Assembly (NCBI GenBank): GCA_010015675.1
Contig: ML976979.1
Span: forward strand, 898,765 to 962,764
DNA: 64,000 nucleotides
From: Byssothecium circinans
Lineage: Eukaryota > Ascomycota > Dothideomycetes > Pleosporales > Massarinaceae
Reading direction: 5' to 3'
Part shown: piece after piece, positions 20,275 through 29,565 of the stretch
Layout of the letters: each line of letters opens with the position of its first letter
Position numbering within the stretch: the stretch's first letter is position 1
The notes under the pieces: generated by a model
What the model saw: only the letters and a program-made list of their open reading frames with translations
The model's database searches: none
What the model was told of the DNA's origin: nothing
Position numbers and translations under genes: made by a program

Positions 20275-22112
20275 TCAATCATCCTCAGCGAAATCATCAA
20301 ATGGGAAATGGTTTCTAACGCCGTCTTTCTCCGCAGCATCCGCAGCATCAATCATTCGCTCTTTGATATGTCGCGCCAGTTCTCTAGTAGCCGCGAACTC
20401 TTCATTGGGGACCCAGCCATACACGTCGACCCCGAGAGTTTCCCTCATCTGATCCATCACGGCGTCCATCTCTTCCTGCTGGCGGTGCACATCCATGATA
20501 GAGGTGATGGACTCATCGGAGTACCGGATCGGGGGGGTTTCACATGCAATCGCGCCCGATGAAACGATTTCCTGCCAATGCTGGTTTGCATTGATTAGTT
20601 CTGCCTCCAGAGTGATCGAGTCGCCCTCCCACGGCGTCCCTGCGTGTTTGTACAGGCGTTGGTGTACGATGACTCCATTATTGAAGATGGCATCATAGTG
20701 CTCCTCATTATATTGCAGGGTCAAGGCAGCATAGAGAAAATGGGTCTGTCGCCTGACGAGTTGGCTTTTCACAGACGCTTGCTCTTCTGGGCTCAGCTCG
20801 TCAAAGTTTGGTGGAAGATCACGAGCCGGCTGGGCCATACACTCCGACTCAGGGTCTCCGTAGTTCTGGAAATGTTTCGGTATACCAGCGGCCAGACAGG
20901 AAGGGACGATAGTTGCATGCTGCCAGTCGATGAGCCCGACAATCTCCAAAGTCTCCGAGAGGATGATATTATTTGGCTGAAGGTCTGGGTGGCGGAGGAC
21001 AGGTCTACTGAGGTGGCTCTCTGGAGGATATCCTAAACATTTCGCTAGCTCCAGATATTTGTTAAGGGCGTCGACATGGGACTGTGGGTCCATCTTCTTA
21101 AATTTGTGCACTTCACGGTAGAGGCGTTCGTAGTGCAGGCGCGGCTTTGCGAAATTCTTCGTCCACCGGAGTTCTCGCTCTCCAACGGCAAGGAAAGGGC
21201 CATTCGATTTGCGCCCTGACATATCAGAAAGGAATCTTGACCGCGGGAAATGACTTACACGGTCCGCGGTCACACTCAAGCGAGCTCCTTTCTCCATGCC
21301 ACCAGCTATAATGAGCCATTGGACCGATGCAGAACTCACGCCCTTGGACGTGGAGGGGCACAGACTTCGACAACTCATGCTCATCCAAATCATTCGGGAA
21401 GTAAATGCTTCCACTCGCCGGAAGTTGGAATGAAAAGAGCTTCTGTTCTAGCTGCACGATTTGCTCGATCACCTTGTATCTTTGTTTGAAATCTAGGGTG
21501 AACCAAACGTCTCCTAGTGTCTTTCCATGCAGTTTCTCCATGATAATGTATTCCGCACCCACGGGATTGGATGCGGTCGACGACCATCCATACACTCTTG
21601 GGACCGGTATTTGCTTCAATCGCAGATATTCCAACGTAGCTACTTCGCTTGCGACGGTATAGTGCCGTGGAACTGTCGAAGGGTATGGAAGTCGTGCTAG
21701 GACTTGCGTTCCGTCGGTACAAGTTGCCTGGAAGATTCGATTGAAGCCACCCTCGGCGATTTTGACGAGCGAGGTGATGTCTTTAGCGCTAATGGAGGAT
21801 ATGATCGTACGGTAGAGAGCTGGGATATCGAATTTTAGATATCTTTCGCTCTTCCTAAGAGGCTCGTTGTATCTATAGCGATTAGCAGATGATTCAACCT
21901 CACATCAGCCAGGCGATACTAGAGTCATGGCTATAGGGGATAGCTTGCATCCATCTTCCGGAAGTGTACTCAAACATGTCATCCGCCTTTCCTTCCAGCG
22001 ATGGAGATGCATTTTTTGACGATGCTGCGCGTCCGAACAACCGCCCGCCGCCCGCAACAACCGAACGCAGTCGAGGAGATTTCGAGACTACTCTAAGCCC
22101 GTTTAATACCAT
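20275..22112 (-). CDS. AIM9-like mitochondrial kinase-fold protein (APH family)
   Basis: Three exons, complement(join(20275..21215,21259..21872,21949..22112)), 572 residues. The 76-nt first intron has GC-AG ends (GCAAGC...CTATAG); its removal gives EYTSGRW-IYNEPLRKSERYL, as in AIM9 proteins. The second is a 43-nt GT-AG intron giving DRGPW-RKSNGPFLAVGE. The N-terminus (MVLNGLRVVSKSPRLR, FGRAASS) is a mitochondrial presequence. The aminoglycoside-phosphotransferase fold shows AEGGFNRIF (nucleotide loop), LARLPYP (Lys position is Arg), AEYIIMEK, the catalytic loop LRHPDLQPNNI and VGLIDWQH as metal-binding Asp. Yeast Aim9 is a poorly known mitochondrial protein; substrate is unknown. The transposon begins 111 bases upstream of this start codon and may affect its promoter. 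Confidence 0.87.
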
Positions 22113-22223
22113 GATGCGCGCTCAATAAAACTAGGCATAAGAGTAGGGTGCAATTGCCGAAAAATCTGCAGCTTATGTAGCTAGTTTAGCAGGCTATAAA
22201 CCTTAAGCGAGCTATTTTCTTTA

Positions 22224-22284
22224 ACGTGTTCCACCACTCCCCTGCGAACACCACTCCCCTGCGAACCCCACCAAAAAAGACGCG
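22224..22284 (+). repeat. Left terminal inverted repeat of the pogo-like element
   Basis: Begins ACGTGTTCC and contains a perfect tandem pair of the 17-mer accactcccctgcgaac (22233-22249 and 22250-22266), then CCCCACCAAAAAAGACGCG. It is preceded by TA at 22222-22223. Confidence 0.92.
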
Positions 22285-22348
22285 CGTTTTTGCACGATTA
22301 TTCCACCACAACAAAATAAAATCAATTGAAATCTAGCCTATAGATTCT

Positions 22349-23971
22349 CTAGATACTAGTACATTGACGCCTGGTATGGCCTTGAATATGGCAATTCGAA
22401 CACGTTGGTGGTGCGCGCTGGCGCACCTGAGTAGCCTCCATCTGATCCGCCTCCACCTCTACATTATCCAATGCCTCAATCAGGCGCTGGCCCTCCTGGG
22501 CCTGTAGAGCTCCTCCCCGTGCAATATACCTTCGGCGCTGCTGCTGCTTCCTATTTTTTCGTTGATTTGCTGCACGGAGCTCTGCATTTTCCTTTGCAAG
22601 TAGAGCAGCTGAATGCATCGTTATTTGGCAACCTTTGATGAGTTGATTGACTGCTTGACTAGGGCTCTGTGACTGGCGCTGAAGGAGGTCACGTATAAGC
22701 CTTGCCTGCTGCTCTAGCTGAGCAGTAGTATGTGGTGTTTCTGACGTCCATTGAGGTGCTAGGCTAATAGGTGTGCCTGGTGGAGAGGGTGTCTTTAGGA
22801 CTGGAAGCGACGATAGGACGCGCTGAGGATCGTACGGCAATAGGCCTGTAGCGAGAAATCCACTTCTGATATTCTGATCTGAGAAGACAGATAGCCGCAC
22901 CTTTCTGTATATCCATAGAAATTCTTCTTTATCAATATGGTGGATTCCTTGGCGGGCAAGGTCTTGCACTTCTTGTCCGTACGCGTGCTTAAGAGGAGAG
23001 TAGCAGCTCACATCAAGCGGCTGAAGACGGTGTGAAGTATGCGCAGGCATGCAGAGCGTGATAATCTTATTTACAGTACAGAATTAATCAAATTTAGGTG
23101 TTGCGTGGCTACCGTGGCCATCTAGAATAAGGAGGCAGTAGACTCCCTTCATGCAAGACTGCGTACACCTGTTAAAATGCTGAATCCATTCATACCCTAG
23201 CTCATCTGTAGTCCAGCCATTGTCGCTAACAGCAAGCATCCAGTTAGCTAGCAGGTCTCGATACCAGCCGGCCTGGTGGAGCTTTCCTGATAGGATAATA
23301 AAGGGTGGGATTGCCCACCCAGTCGCATTAACTCCTTCAATTGCTATTACCCACTCACGATCGCCTGGCTGAATAGTAATTGCCCAGCCTATTATATCAG
23401 AGCTTGTAACAACCTTTAAAGTTAATGCGACTCCCATCATAAATCCAGTTTCGTCAAAATTGTAGGTATCCTCATCTAGTATGCCATATGCCTGACGCGT
23501 CTCCTCTACAAGCCTGAACCACGGCTCAATTATCCTTGGATCCTCGCATTTCGCGCGCTGTAAATGGAATTTGCGATTCCATTTTGTCTGAAGCTCTGGC
23601 TGAGCGTTGATAAATCGCGATACCCAGTTCTTGCCGACGGGTTGAGGGGGAGGATTCTGGCCACGCGCAGCGAGTAATGTGTTTGCCATTCGCCGTACGT
23701 CGATAATAGGAGGGGGAAAACCGCGTCGATCGAGCTGTAGGATCCACTGCACGAGTGCCTGCTCCTCAGATAACTGTAGCTTTCGTTTTGTCGCGTTGAA
23801 TTGCGCGATTGGTACTAAGCCATTAACGCGTAATCGAAGGCTTGATTTAGGAACACTATACAACGTGGCTGCCCTATTTAGGCTTGAAAACTGATTATTC
23901 TGAAAGGCATGCTTAGAAAGAGCTAATCTGCCTTCTTTTTGAAGCTTCTGGAGCTTCTGTGTGGAGGTCAT
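22349..23971 (-). pseudogene. Transposase of pogo/Fot1 type, one in-frame stop
   Basis: One frame of 541 codons from ATG at 23971 to the stop at 22349, broken only by TAA at 23084-23086. N-terminal psq-type helix-turn-helix (NRAATLYSVPKSSLRLRVNG), CENP-B-type helix-turn-helix (KLQLSEEQALVQWI through VGKNWVSRFINAQPEL), then the DDE domain: YNFDETGFMMG, LLILDGHGSH and HRLQPLDVSCYSPLK supply the three acidic residues. The stop falls between the second and third, in the segment KFD-stop-FCTVNKIITL where related transposases usually have Gln. The C-terminus has a coiled stretch and a CCHC knuckle (CSNCHIQGHTRRQC). Everything except that codon looks functional, so the copy could be mobilised only in trans. 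Confidence 0.9.
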
Positions 23972-23989
23972 TGTTGATTTGAATGGCGA

Positions 23990-24052
23990 CGCGTCTTTTT
24001 TTTGGTGGGGTTCGCAGGGGAGTGGTGTTCGCAGGGGAGTGGTGGAACACGT
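23990..24052 (-). repeat. Right terminal inverted repeat of the pogo-like element
   Basis: Reverse complement of the left repeat, including both copies of the 17-mer, with two extra A in the A-tract. It is followed by TA at 24053-24054. Confidence 0.92.
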
Positions 24053-24355
24053 TATACTTATATAGCTTAGTAAGCCAATAGGATATCCCATGGTTGTAAT
24101 TGTCGTCTTCTTTTCCGAGATTGTGCTACTACGAGAGGCGCCCCTCGCCGGAAGGTGATCTCGGGAATCCAGCTGTTAAGACCTGCATTGCCATGAAAGC
24201 TTAAAGAGGAGGCTGAGCATCAGATACTGAATCCCCCTTAGATGAGTTTTGCGGTTGACAGCTATTTCCTCAGATTCTACTATCGGAAGCGCGCCCTTGC
24301 TATGCAATATATATACAAACTCTTCACGCCTTATCGTACAATCCTCACCTGTCTA
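24053..24355. other. Intergenic with dispersed 37-mer
   Basis: About 300 bases between the transposon and the 3' end of GluRS. At 24218-24254 lies a 37-base word that recurs with five mismatches at 36564-36600 in an intron of the alpha-glucosidase gene. Otherwise nothing recognised. Confidence 0.5.
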
Positions 24356-25987
24356 TTATACACCCAACCTAGCTAGACTCTCTTCCCTTCCCAGGATCAG
24401 CATAACGTCGTATATCCTCATCCCCTCTTCTCGCCCCGTAAGAGCCTTGCGCAGGTAATGATAGACCTCCTTCGACCCCTTTCTTCCCTCTGACCGAGCA
24501 TCAATAATCTCATGTACCTTGGTCATCAGCGTATCTTTCGTCCACTCTTCCACGTCCGCTAACTTCTTCGCTGCTTGCGCAATATCGGTCCCATCGGTCA
24601 GCGACGAGGGATTTCGAAGCGGTGCGAAGAGAAATGAGTTGCGGTACAGGAATTCGTTGGCATTGGTGTAGTTCTCGGCATCGGCGCGGATCACACGGGC
24701 TACATACTCGTCGGGAAAGGATGACCCCGCGAACTTCTTCCACTCTTTATACGGGGTGTCGGGGTCCATGAGCAGGCGAGCAGCGTTCTCGACCATTTCC
24801 TCTAGACCCTTTCCGCCCGTCTCTGCGCGATGACCGGCGTGCTTGCGCTGCAGAAAGTGCAGTTTGCCGAATGTGACCGTGGTGTTGCCCTTTGTGAACT
24901 TGAGCGTGAACTTGTCGATGAGCGTCTTCAGATCCATGACATCCGACTTCTCCGAGTGCGACCAACCGAGCAAAGCAGCAAAGTTCGTGAGGGTTTCGGG
25001 AAAGATCTCCATCTCCTTAAATGCAGTGATGTCGGTGTCGAAGTTGCGCTTGCTGAGCTTGTTGCCCTGTTCATCGACGAGCAGTCCGACATGCGCGAAT
25101 TGCGGTGGTTCCCAGCCGAAGGCGTTGTACATGGCGATGTGTTTGGGGGTCGAAGGCATCCACTCTGAGCCTCGGATAACGTGGGTAATCTTCATGTGGT
25201 GATCATCTACAACATTCGCGAGGTGGTATGTTGGCAGGCCGTCCGATTTCAGGAGGATGGGGTCTTCGTAGGCGGTTTCGGTAACATGGCCGCGGCGCTG
25301 GAGCGGCTTGAACACGCCATAGATGAGGTCTTCGTAGGAGGGATACTGCTCAGGTACTTTCAGACGTATGACGTGCTTTTCACCCTTTGACGCCCTGTCA
25401 TCCGACTCTTCTTGGGGTATGTTGGCGCATGTACGGTCGTAGTCCGTCGCCATGCCCATCCTGTGTCTCTGCTCCGCCAGCGCATTCAAGCGTTCTGCAG
25501 AGCAGAAGCAGCGGTACGCGTGGCCATTGTCCAAAAGCTCGTGCGCATGGTCGTGATACAGCGCACTTCTTTCTGACTGCTTGTACGGGCCGTATGGTCC
25601 TCCCACCTCTGGTCCTTCATCCCACTGCAGGCCAGCCCATCGCAAGTCTTGGAAAAGGCGTGATTCGGCGTCGGGGACTGTTCGTTTTTGGTCCGTGTCT
25701 TCTATCCGTAGTAGGAATTGACCGCCGGTTCGCTTGGCGAGCAGGTAATTGAACAGCGCGGTTCGAAGCGACCCAAGATGAAGGTAGCCGGTCGGAGAGG
25801 GAGCGAAACGCGTGCGAGCGGGTGAGAGTGGTAGTACTTTCGACTTTTTATCCTTGGCTGCTTTGGAGGACACTGAGCGGTGCGAAGGTTTTGTGAGGCG
25901 CATAAGACATGATCTGCAGGTGTAGAAGGGCCATTGAGGCCTCAGTAATAAAGGGACGGACATTTTCAGGTCTCGTTGAAGATGCAT
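24356..25987 (-). CDS. MSE1: Mitochondrial glutamyl-tRNA synthetase
   Basis: Intronless, 543 residues. A second ATG at residue 9 (MSVPLLLRPQWPF) could also start it; both give a mitochondrial presequence. The class I signature appears as PSPTGYLHLGSLRTALF (HIGH motif) and as GNKLSKRN (KMSKS motif), with LLRIEDTDQKR, LKSDGLPTYHLANVVDDH and ITHVIRGSEW between. The C-terminal anticodon-binding helices follow from about residue 380. It charges mitochondrial tRNA with glutamate (and probably tRNA-Gln for transamidation). Length agrees with fungal mitochondrial GluRS. The ends are clear: stop at 24356, about 300 bases from the transposon. Confidence 0.95.
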   Translation of the reverse strand: MHLQRDLKMSVPLLLRPQWPFYTCRSCLMRLTKPSHRSVSSKAAKDKKSKVLPLSPARTRFAPSPTGYLHLGSLRTALFNYLLAKRTGGQFLLRIEDTDQKRTVPDAESRLFQDLRWAGLQWDEGPEVGGPYGPYKQSERSALYHDHAHELLDNGHAYRCFCSAERLNALAEQRHRMGMATDYDRTCANIPQEESDDRASKGEKHVIRLKVPEQYPSYEDLIYGVFKPLQRRGHVTETAYEDPILLKSDGLPTYHLANVVDDHHMKITHVIRGSEWMPSTPKHIAMYNAFGWEPPQFAHVGLLVDEQGNKLSKRNFDTDITAFKEMEIFPETLTNFAALLGWSHSEKSDVMDLKTLIDKFTLKFTKGNTTVTFGKLHFLQRKHAGHRAETGGKGLEEMVENAARLLMDPDTPYKEWKKFAGSSFPDEYVARVIRADAENYTNANEFLYRNSFLFAPLRNPSSLTDGTDIAQAAKKLADVEEWTKDTLMTKVHEIIDARSEGRKGSKEVYHYLRKALTGREEGMRIYDVMLILGREESLARLGV

Positions 25988-26221
25988 GAGCTTGAGCTGT
26001 CGTCGGAAATCTAGCGGCAGAACGCGCTCACCGCCTTCGGGTGAATGGTAGGACCGACGTCAGTTCCGAAATAGTGGCATTCGGATTGGCTGTGAATCCG
26101 CCTCCGCAAGTGAAGAGAGCTCTGCTACCACCTTTCTCGGCGGGCTTTACTTCAAATTCTGTGTATATAATTCGCCGATACACCCTCTCTCCCACTTTCC
26201 TATCTTATAATCATATTCAAG

Positions 26222-27726
26222 AGTATGAAAGCCTCAGCCTATCTGAAACCCTCGCTAACTTTTACGGATAGTGAACGACGTAGAAGAGGTCGATCTCTAC
26301 GGTACGGATCAAAATCTATGAGCTCTCCGTCCTTTCTAACCTTGACAGAGGTCCTCGGCATCACCAGCGGAGCCAGCAAAGCTGAGATCAAAAAGGCCTA
26401 CCACAAGGTTTGTTGGACCATCTTCCAGGGTCGCGAAATCTTCGACAGCTTGCTAATGGTCGACAGGCCGCGCTCTCACATCACCCCGACAAGGTTGCAG
26501 AGGACGAACGAGTCGAAGCCGAAGTCCGCTTCAAAGCCGCAAAACAGGCCTACGAGATCCTCTACGATGACGACAAGCGACATCTCTACGACAGCCATGG
26601 CATGGCTGCTTTCGACCCTTCACGAGGGGGCGGCGCGGGCGGCGAACCCGACATCGATGACATCTTTGCGCAGATGTTTAGCGGAATGGGCGGCTTCCCC
26701 GGCGGCATGCCCGGCATGGGAGGCATGGGTGGTGGTGGCCCAGGGGGACGACCTGTACCTCGAAAAGGCCGGTCAGTGGAACAAGAGTACGAAGTGACGT
26801 TAGAGGAGCTGTACAAGGGCAAAACGACCAAGTTTTCAAATACCAAGAACGTGGTCTGCCAAACTTGCAAAGGCTCGGGTGGAAAACAGGGCGCAAAGTC
26901 GCACGACTGTGGAGTATGCCATGGGCGAGGTATGGTCTACAACTTAAAAGAACAATCTCTATACTAACATCTTGCAGGCCAGAAAGCCGTTCTACGACAA
27001 GTAGGCCCCGGTCTCGTCACCCAAGACACTGTTCCCTGTTCAACCTGCCAGGGCTCTGGACAAATCATCCCCGAGAAGCAGCGGTGCAAGAAGTGCAAAG
27101 GCAACAAGGTTGTGGAATCAAAGAACGTCCTCGAACTCTACATTCCGCGCGGCGCACGACAAGGCGACCGGATAGTGCTCGCCGGTGAAGCGGACCAGCT
27201 GCCCGACCAGGAACCCGGAGACATCGTTTTCACGCTTGAGGAGGCCGACCACGAAGTATTCGACCGCGCTGGCTCAGATCTGAGGGCCGAATTGAAGATC
27301 AGCCTGGTGGAGGCCCTGACCGGATTCAACAGGGTGGTACTCACACATCTCGACGGACGTGGCATCCAGCTACACGTCCAGCAACCCAACGGCAAAGTGC
27401 TGCGACCCGGCCAGGTGCTCAAGGTCCCTGGCGAGGGCATGCCTATGAAGCGAAGCGACGCCAAAGGAGATCTGTACCTAGTCGTTGACATCGAGTTCCC
27501 CGAAGACGGCTGGCTCAAGGACGACGCGGCACTCAAGAAGGTCCGAGATGCGCTACCGCCGCCTGAGGAGCAGGATGAGCAGCCGGAAGAGGTCGACGAG
27601 GTGCATGTCCAGGAGTGGGATGCGGACATGGAAGACTTCGGCGCAGGCAGCGGAGACCCGCGTGCTGGTGGGGAATGGGAAGAGGATGAGGAGGAGGCGG
27701 AGGGCCCTCAATGTGCGACACAGTAA
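26222..27726 (+). CDS. Type I DnaJ co-chaperone (Ydj1/Xdj1-like) with CaaX box
   Basis: Five coding segments, join(26222,26272..26301,26349..26407,26467..26929,26978..27726), 433 residues. The first coding base is the A of a start codon split by a 49-nt intron (GTATGA donor, GCTAAC branch point, GATAG acceptor). Splicing yields MNDVEEVDLYEVLGITSG, and no in-frame ATG exists upstream because of a stop at 26256. Three more GT-AG introns follow. J-domain with HPD (SHHPDKV), Gly/Phe/Met-rich linker, four zinc motifs (CQTCKGSG, CGVCHGRG, CSTCQGSG, CKKCKGNK), two substrate-binding domains, and a tail ending CATQ, a farnesylation signal like the CASQ of Ydj1. It stimulates cytosolic Hsp70, probably at ER or mitochondrial surface. 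Confidence 0.9.
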
Positions 27727-28080
27727 ATGCTAGACGATGTTATGATATCTCAAAAGCTGGCATGCATTGGCGTTGGTTTGGCCTGAATAGATGCCATTTC
27801 TGTATCTGAGGGACGCGCTAGATACACGCTTCCTGTGAGCGGCCGCGTCAGTGGTATATTATTTTTCTCTCCTTAATGCTCGTCTTCTCGATGACATTGT
27901 AATTTCAACATTTGCGGTGTTGCGCAGGACGGTTCGGGGACGGCTAAAGATAGTTGTTTATGCAGGGTTCGTTTATTCAGGGTCCAGCCACGGCGCATGA
28001 CATCACGAGTTCAACTTCAAAATACTTCGGATCAGATATCGCCAACACACCAACAAAACAAACAGTCTAAATCGCCCACC
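27727..28080. other. Intergenic between tandem genes
   Basis: About 350 bases with the DnaJ 3' end and the promoter of the next gene. No named site recognised. Confidence 0.4.
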
Positions 28081-28929
28081 ATGCTCCGTCAAACGCCCAA
28101 ACAAGTCGATATACTCATCCTAGGCGCCGGCTGGACCTCCAAATTCCTCATCCCGCTCCTATCCGCCGAAAAAGTCACCTACGCAGCCACCACAACGACA
28201 GGTCGAGACGACACGATCCCGTTCAAATTCACACCCGACTCCTCCGACACAGAACCCTACAAAAGCCTGCCTCCCGCCAAAACAGTACTCATCACGTTCC
28301 CGCTCGTCGGCCCCGGACAGTCCAAACACCTAACCGGTCTCTACCGCACCGTGCACGGCGACTCCAACCAATGGATCCAACTTGGATCGACAGAAATATT
28401 CAACCAATGCGACGACTGGAGCGATGAGAACTCGGCGTATGACAGAGAGAATAAGAGGGCGGTCGCTGAGGACGAGTTGATGCGTGTTGTCGAAGGGTGC
28501 GTGCTTGATCTCGCGGGATTGTATGGGGGGACGAGGGTACCCCGGACGTGGATCCCGCGACTTGCAAAGTCAAAAGAGGACGTGAGGGACAGAAAGATAG
28601 TGCATTTCGTGCACGGGGAGGATGTCGCCCTCGCGATTCTGCTTGCCCATCGCAAGTTCTCCCCGGCCAAGAGATGGATTATCGCTGATATGCGCGTGTA
28701 CGATTGGTGGGACTTGATACTGAGCTTTAGTGTATTAGCGGATGGCGAGGATGAATCGGAAGAGCAGAGGCTGCAGAAACTGCGGTTCGGGGAGTGGGTT
28801 GGTGAACTGATGGTCGAGGATGGGGTCAAGGCGCTGCCACGGGACCCAGAGGGTCTCGGGAGAAGATTGGATTCGAGGGGTTTCTGGCAGTTCCATGGAT
28901 CGTGGCCGCGCCATCGTCGGCTCGCTTGA
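28081..28929 (+). CDS. NAD(P)-binding Rossmann-fold protein
   Basis: Intronless, 282 residues. I chose the ATG at 28081 because it has a good context (CCACCATG) and starts just before the first strand; open frame continues upstream to 27997. Residues 9-20 (VDILILGAGWTSKF) form the beta strand and glycine loop GxGWxxxF of a dinucleotide fold; AATTTTGRDD follows as the second strand, and VLITFPLVGPG and WIQLGSTEIF match extended SDR/epimerase-like proteins. The SDR YxxxK motif is not evident (AYDRENKRAVAEDEL is the nearest), so it may be an atypical reductase or a non-catalytic NAD-binding protein. Related proteins are widespread in ascomycetes without known role. Confidence 0.75.
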   Translation: MLRQTPKQVDILILGAGWTSKFLIPLLSAEKVTYAATTTTGRDDTIPFKFTPDSSDTEPYKSLPPAKTVLITFPLVGPGQSKHLTGLYRTVHGDSNQWIQLGSTEIFNQCDDWSDENSAYDRENKRAVAEDELMRVVEGCVLDLAGLYGGTRVPRTWIPRLAKSKEDVRDRKIVHFVHGEDVALAILLAHRKFSPAKRWIIADMRVYDWWDLILSFSVLADGEDESEEQRLQKLRFGEWVGELMVEDGVKALPRDPEGLGRRLDSRGFWQFHGSWPRHRRLA

Positions 28930-29049
28930 GTGTGAGGGTGTGTGGACTGTGCTGCGCTTTCGAACTATATGTGTGGGTAGGGGTTCGAAAAGTTTGTGTG
29001 AGGAGTCGAACCATGTTCATACAGGGTCTAGGTCAATCTACTCTGTTCA

Positions 29050-29143
29050 GATGATTTTCACCCTCATGGTACAGACTCTCCACAGACGTTTTGGTAATCG
29101 TTCCTAACTCCTTGCTGCATCATTTGCTCACGCGACTCGCCTT
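29050..29143 (+). repeat. Local direct duplication, copy 1
   Basis: Core ccctcatggtacagactctc...acgttttggtaatcgtt...tttgctcacgcgact. It matches copy 2 (29152-29247) along about 90 bases with roughly one difference in four, same orientation, period about 103. Confidence 0.6.
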
Positions 29144-29151
29144 ATCCACGC

Positions 29152-29247
29152 GGATTATATTTTCCCTCACGGTACAGGCTGTCCAAAAACGTTTTGGCAA
29201 CCGTTACCGACGTCTTGATGGACCCTTTGCTTACGCGCTTCATCTTC
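29152..29247 (+). repeat. Local direct duplication, copy 2
   Basis: Core ccctcacggtacaggctgtc...acgttttggcaaccgtt...tttgcttacgcgctt; pairs with 29050-29143. Confidence 0.6.
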
Positions 29248-29565
29248 TCTAACGAAGGTTGATCCCAAAACTTCTTGACGTTAGTAAGTAATACGAACTT
29301 TTGAAGATTATGATTCCCAGCAGCACCAGTGGAAGGGCGATGCCAACAGTATGTAGCGTAAATAAAAAGGCCCATTTCCGTCTCCAACTGCTTTTCTCTC
29401 CATCGTCTTCGCTCCAGCTTTTTCACTGCAGCTTCCAGACGATAACATCGCAAAACTTCCACGCCTGTTTTCAACGTTTACAGACACCACTTTCCACCAC
29501 CACCGCCACTTCCACCACTCCAACTCGACTACACTCCCAAATACATATCACCGTCACACCTCAAA

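Larger units (their letters stand above)
22224..24052 (-). mobile_element. Complete pogo/Fot1-like DNA transposon, 1829 bp
   Basis: The element is bounded by terminal inverted repeats of 61 bp (left) and 63 bp (right) and flanked on both sides by TA, the target duplication of the Tc1/mariner-pogo superfamily. It contains one long transposase frame on the minus strand, interrupted once. The two repeats differ only by the length of an A-tract (6 versus 8), so insertion is probably recent. It sits between the divergently placed ends of the AIM9-like gene start and the GluRS gene end. Confidence 0.92.
28930..29565. other. Intergenic with local duplication
   Basis: About 630 bases. Contains two diverged copies of a segment of about 95 bases (29050-29143 and 29152-29247). 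A minus-strand frame (29142-29474) crosses the second copy and is protein-like near KRVSKGSIKTSVTVAKTF, but has no other support. The rest is the C/T-rich leader of the next gene. Confidence 0.45.

Noticed and set aside
21336..21345. Perfect-looking GTGAGT donor inside AIM9-like exon 2
   Set aside because: The downstream FCIGP segment is a conserved coding block, so no intron is needed.
26319..26407. ATG at 26319 as start of the DnaJ protein
   Set aside because: It gives MSSPSFLTLTEVLG without the conserved DLYEVLG and lies in a segment with GTACGG, CTAAC and ACAG intron signals.
29142..29474. Minus-strand open frame of 110 codons
   Set aside because: It spans a duplicated intergenic segment and the leader of the next gene; only a short part looks like protein.
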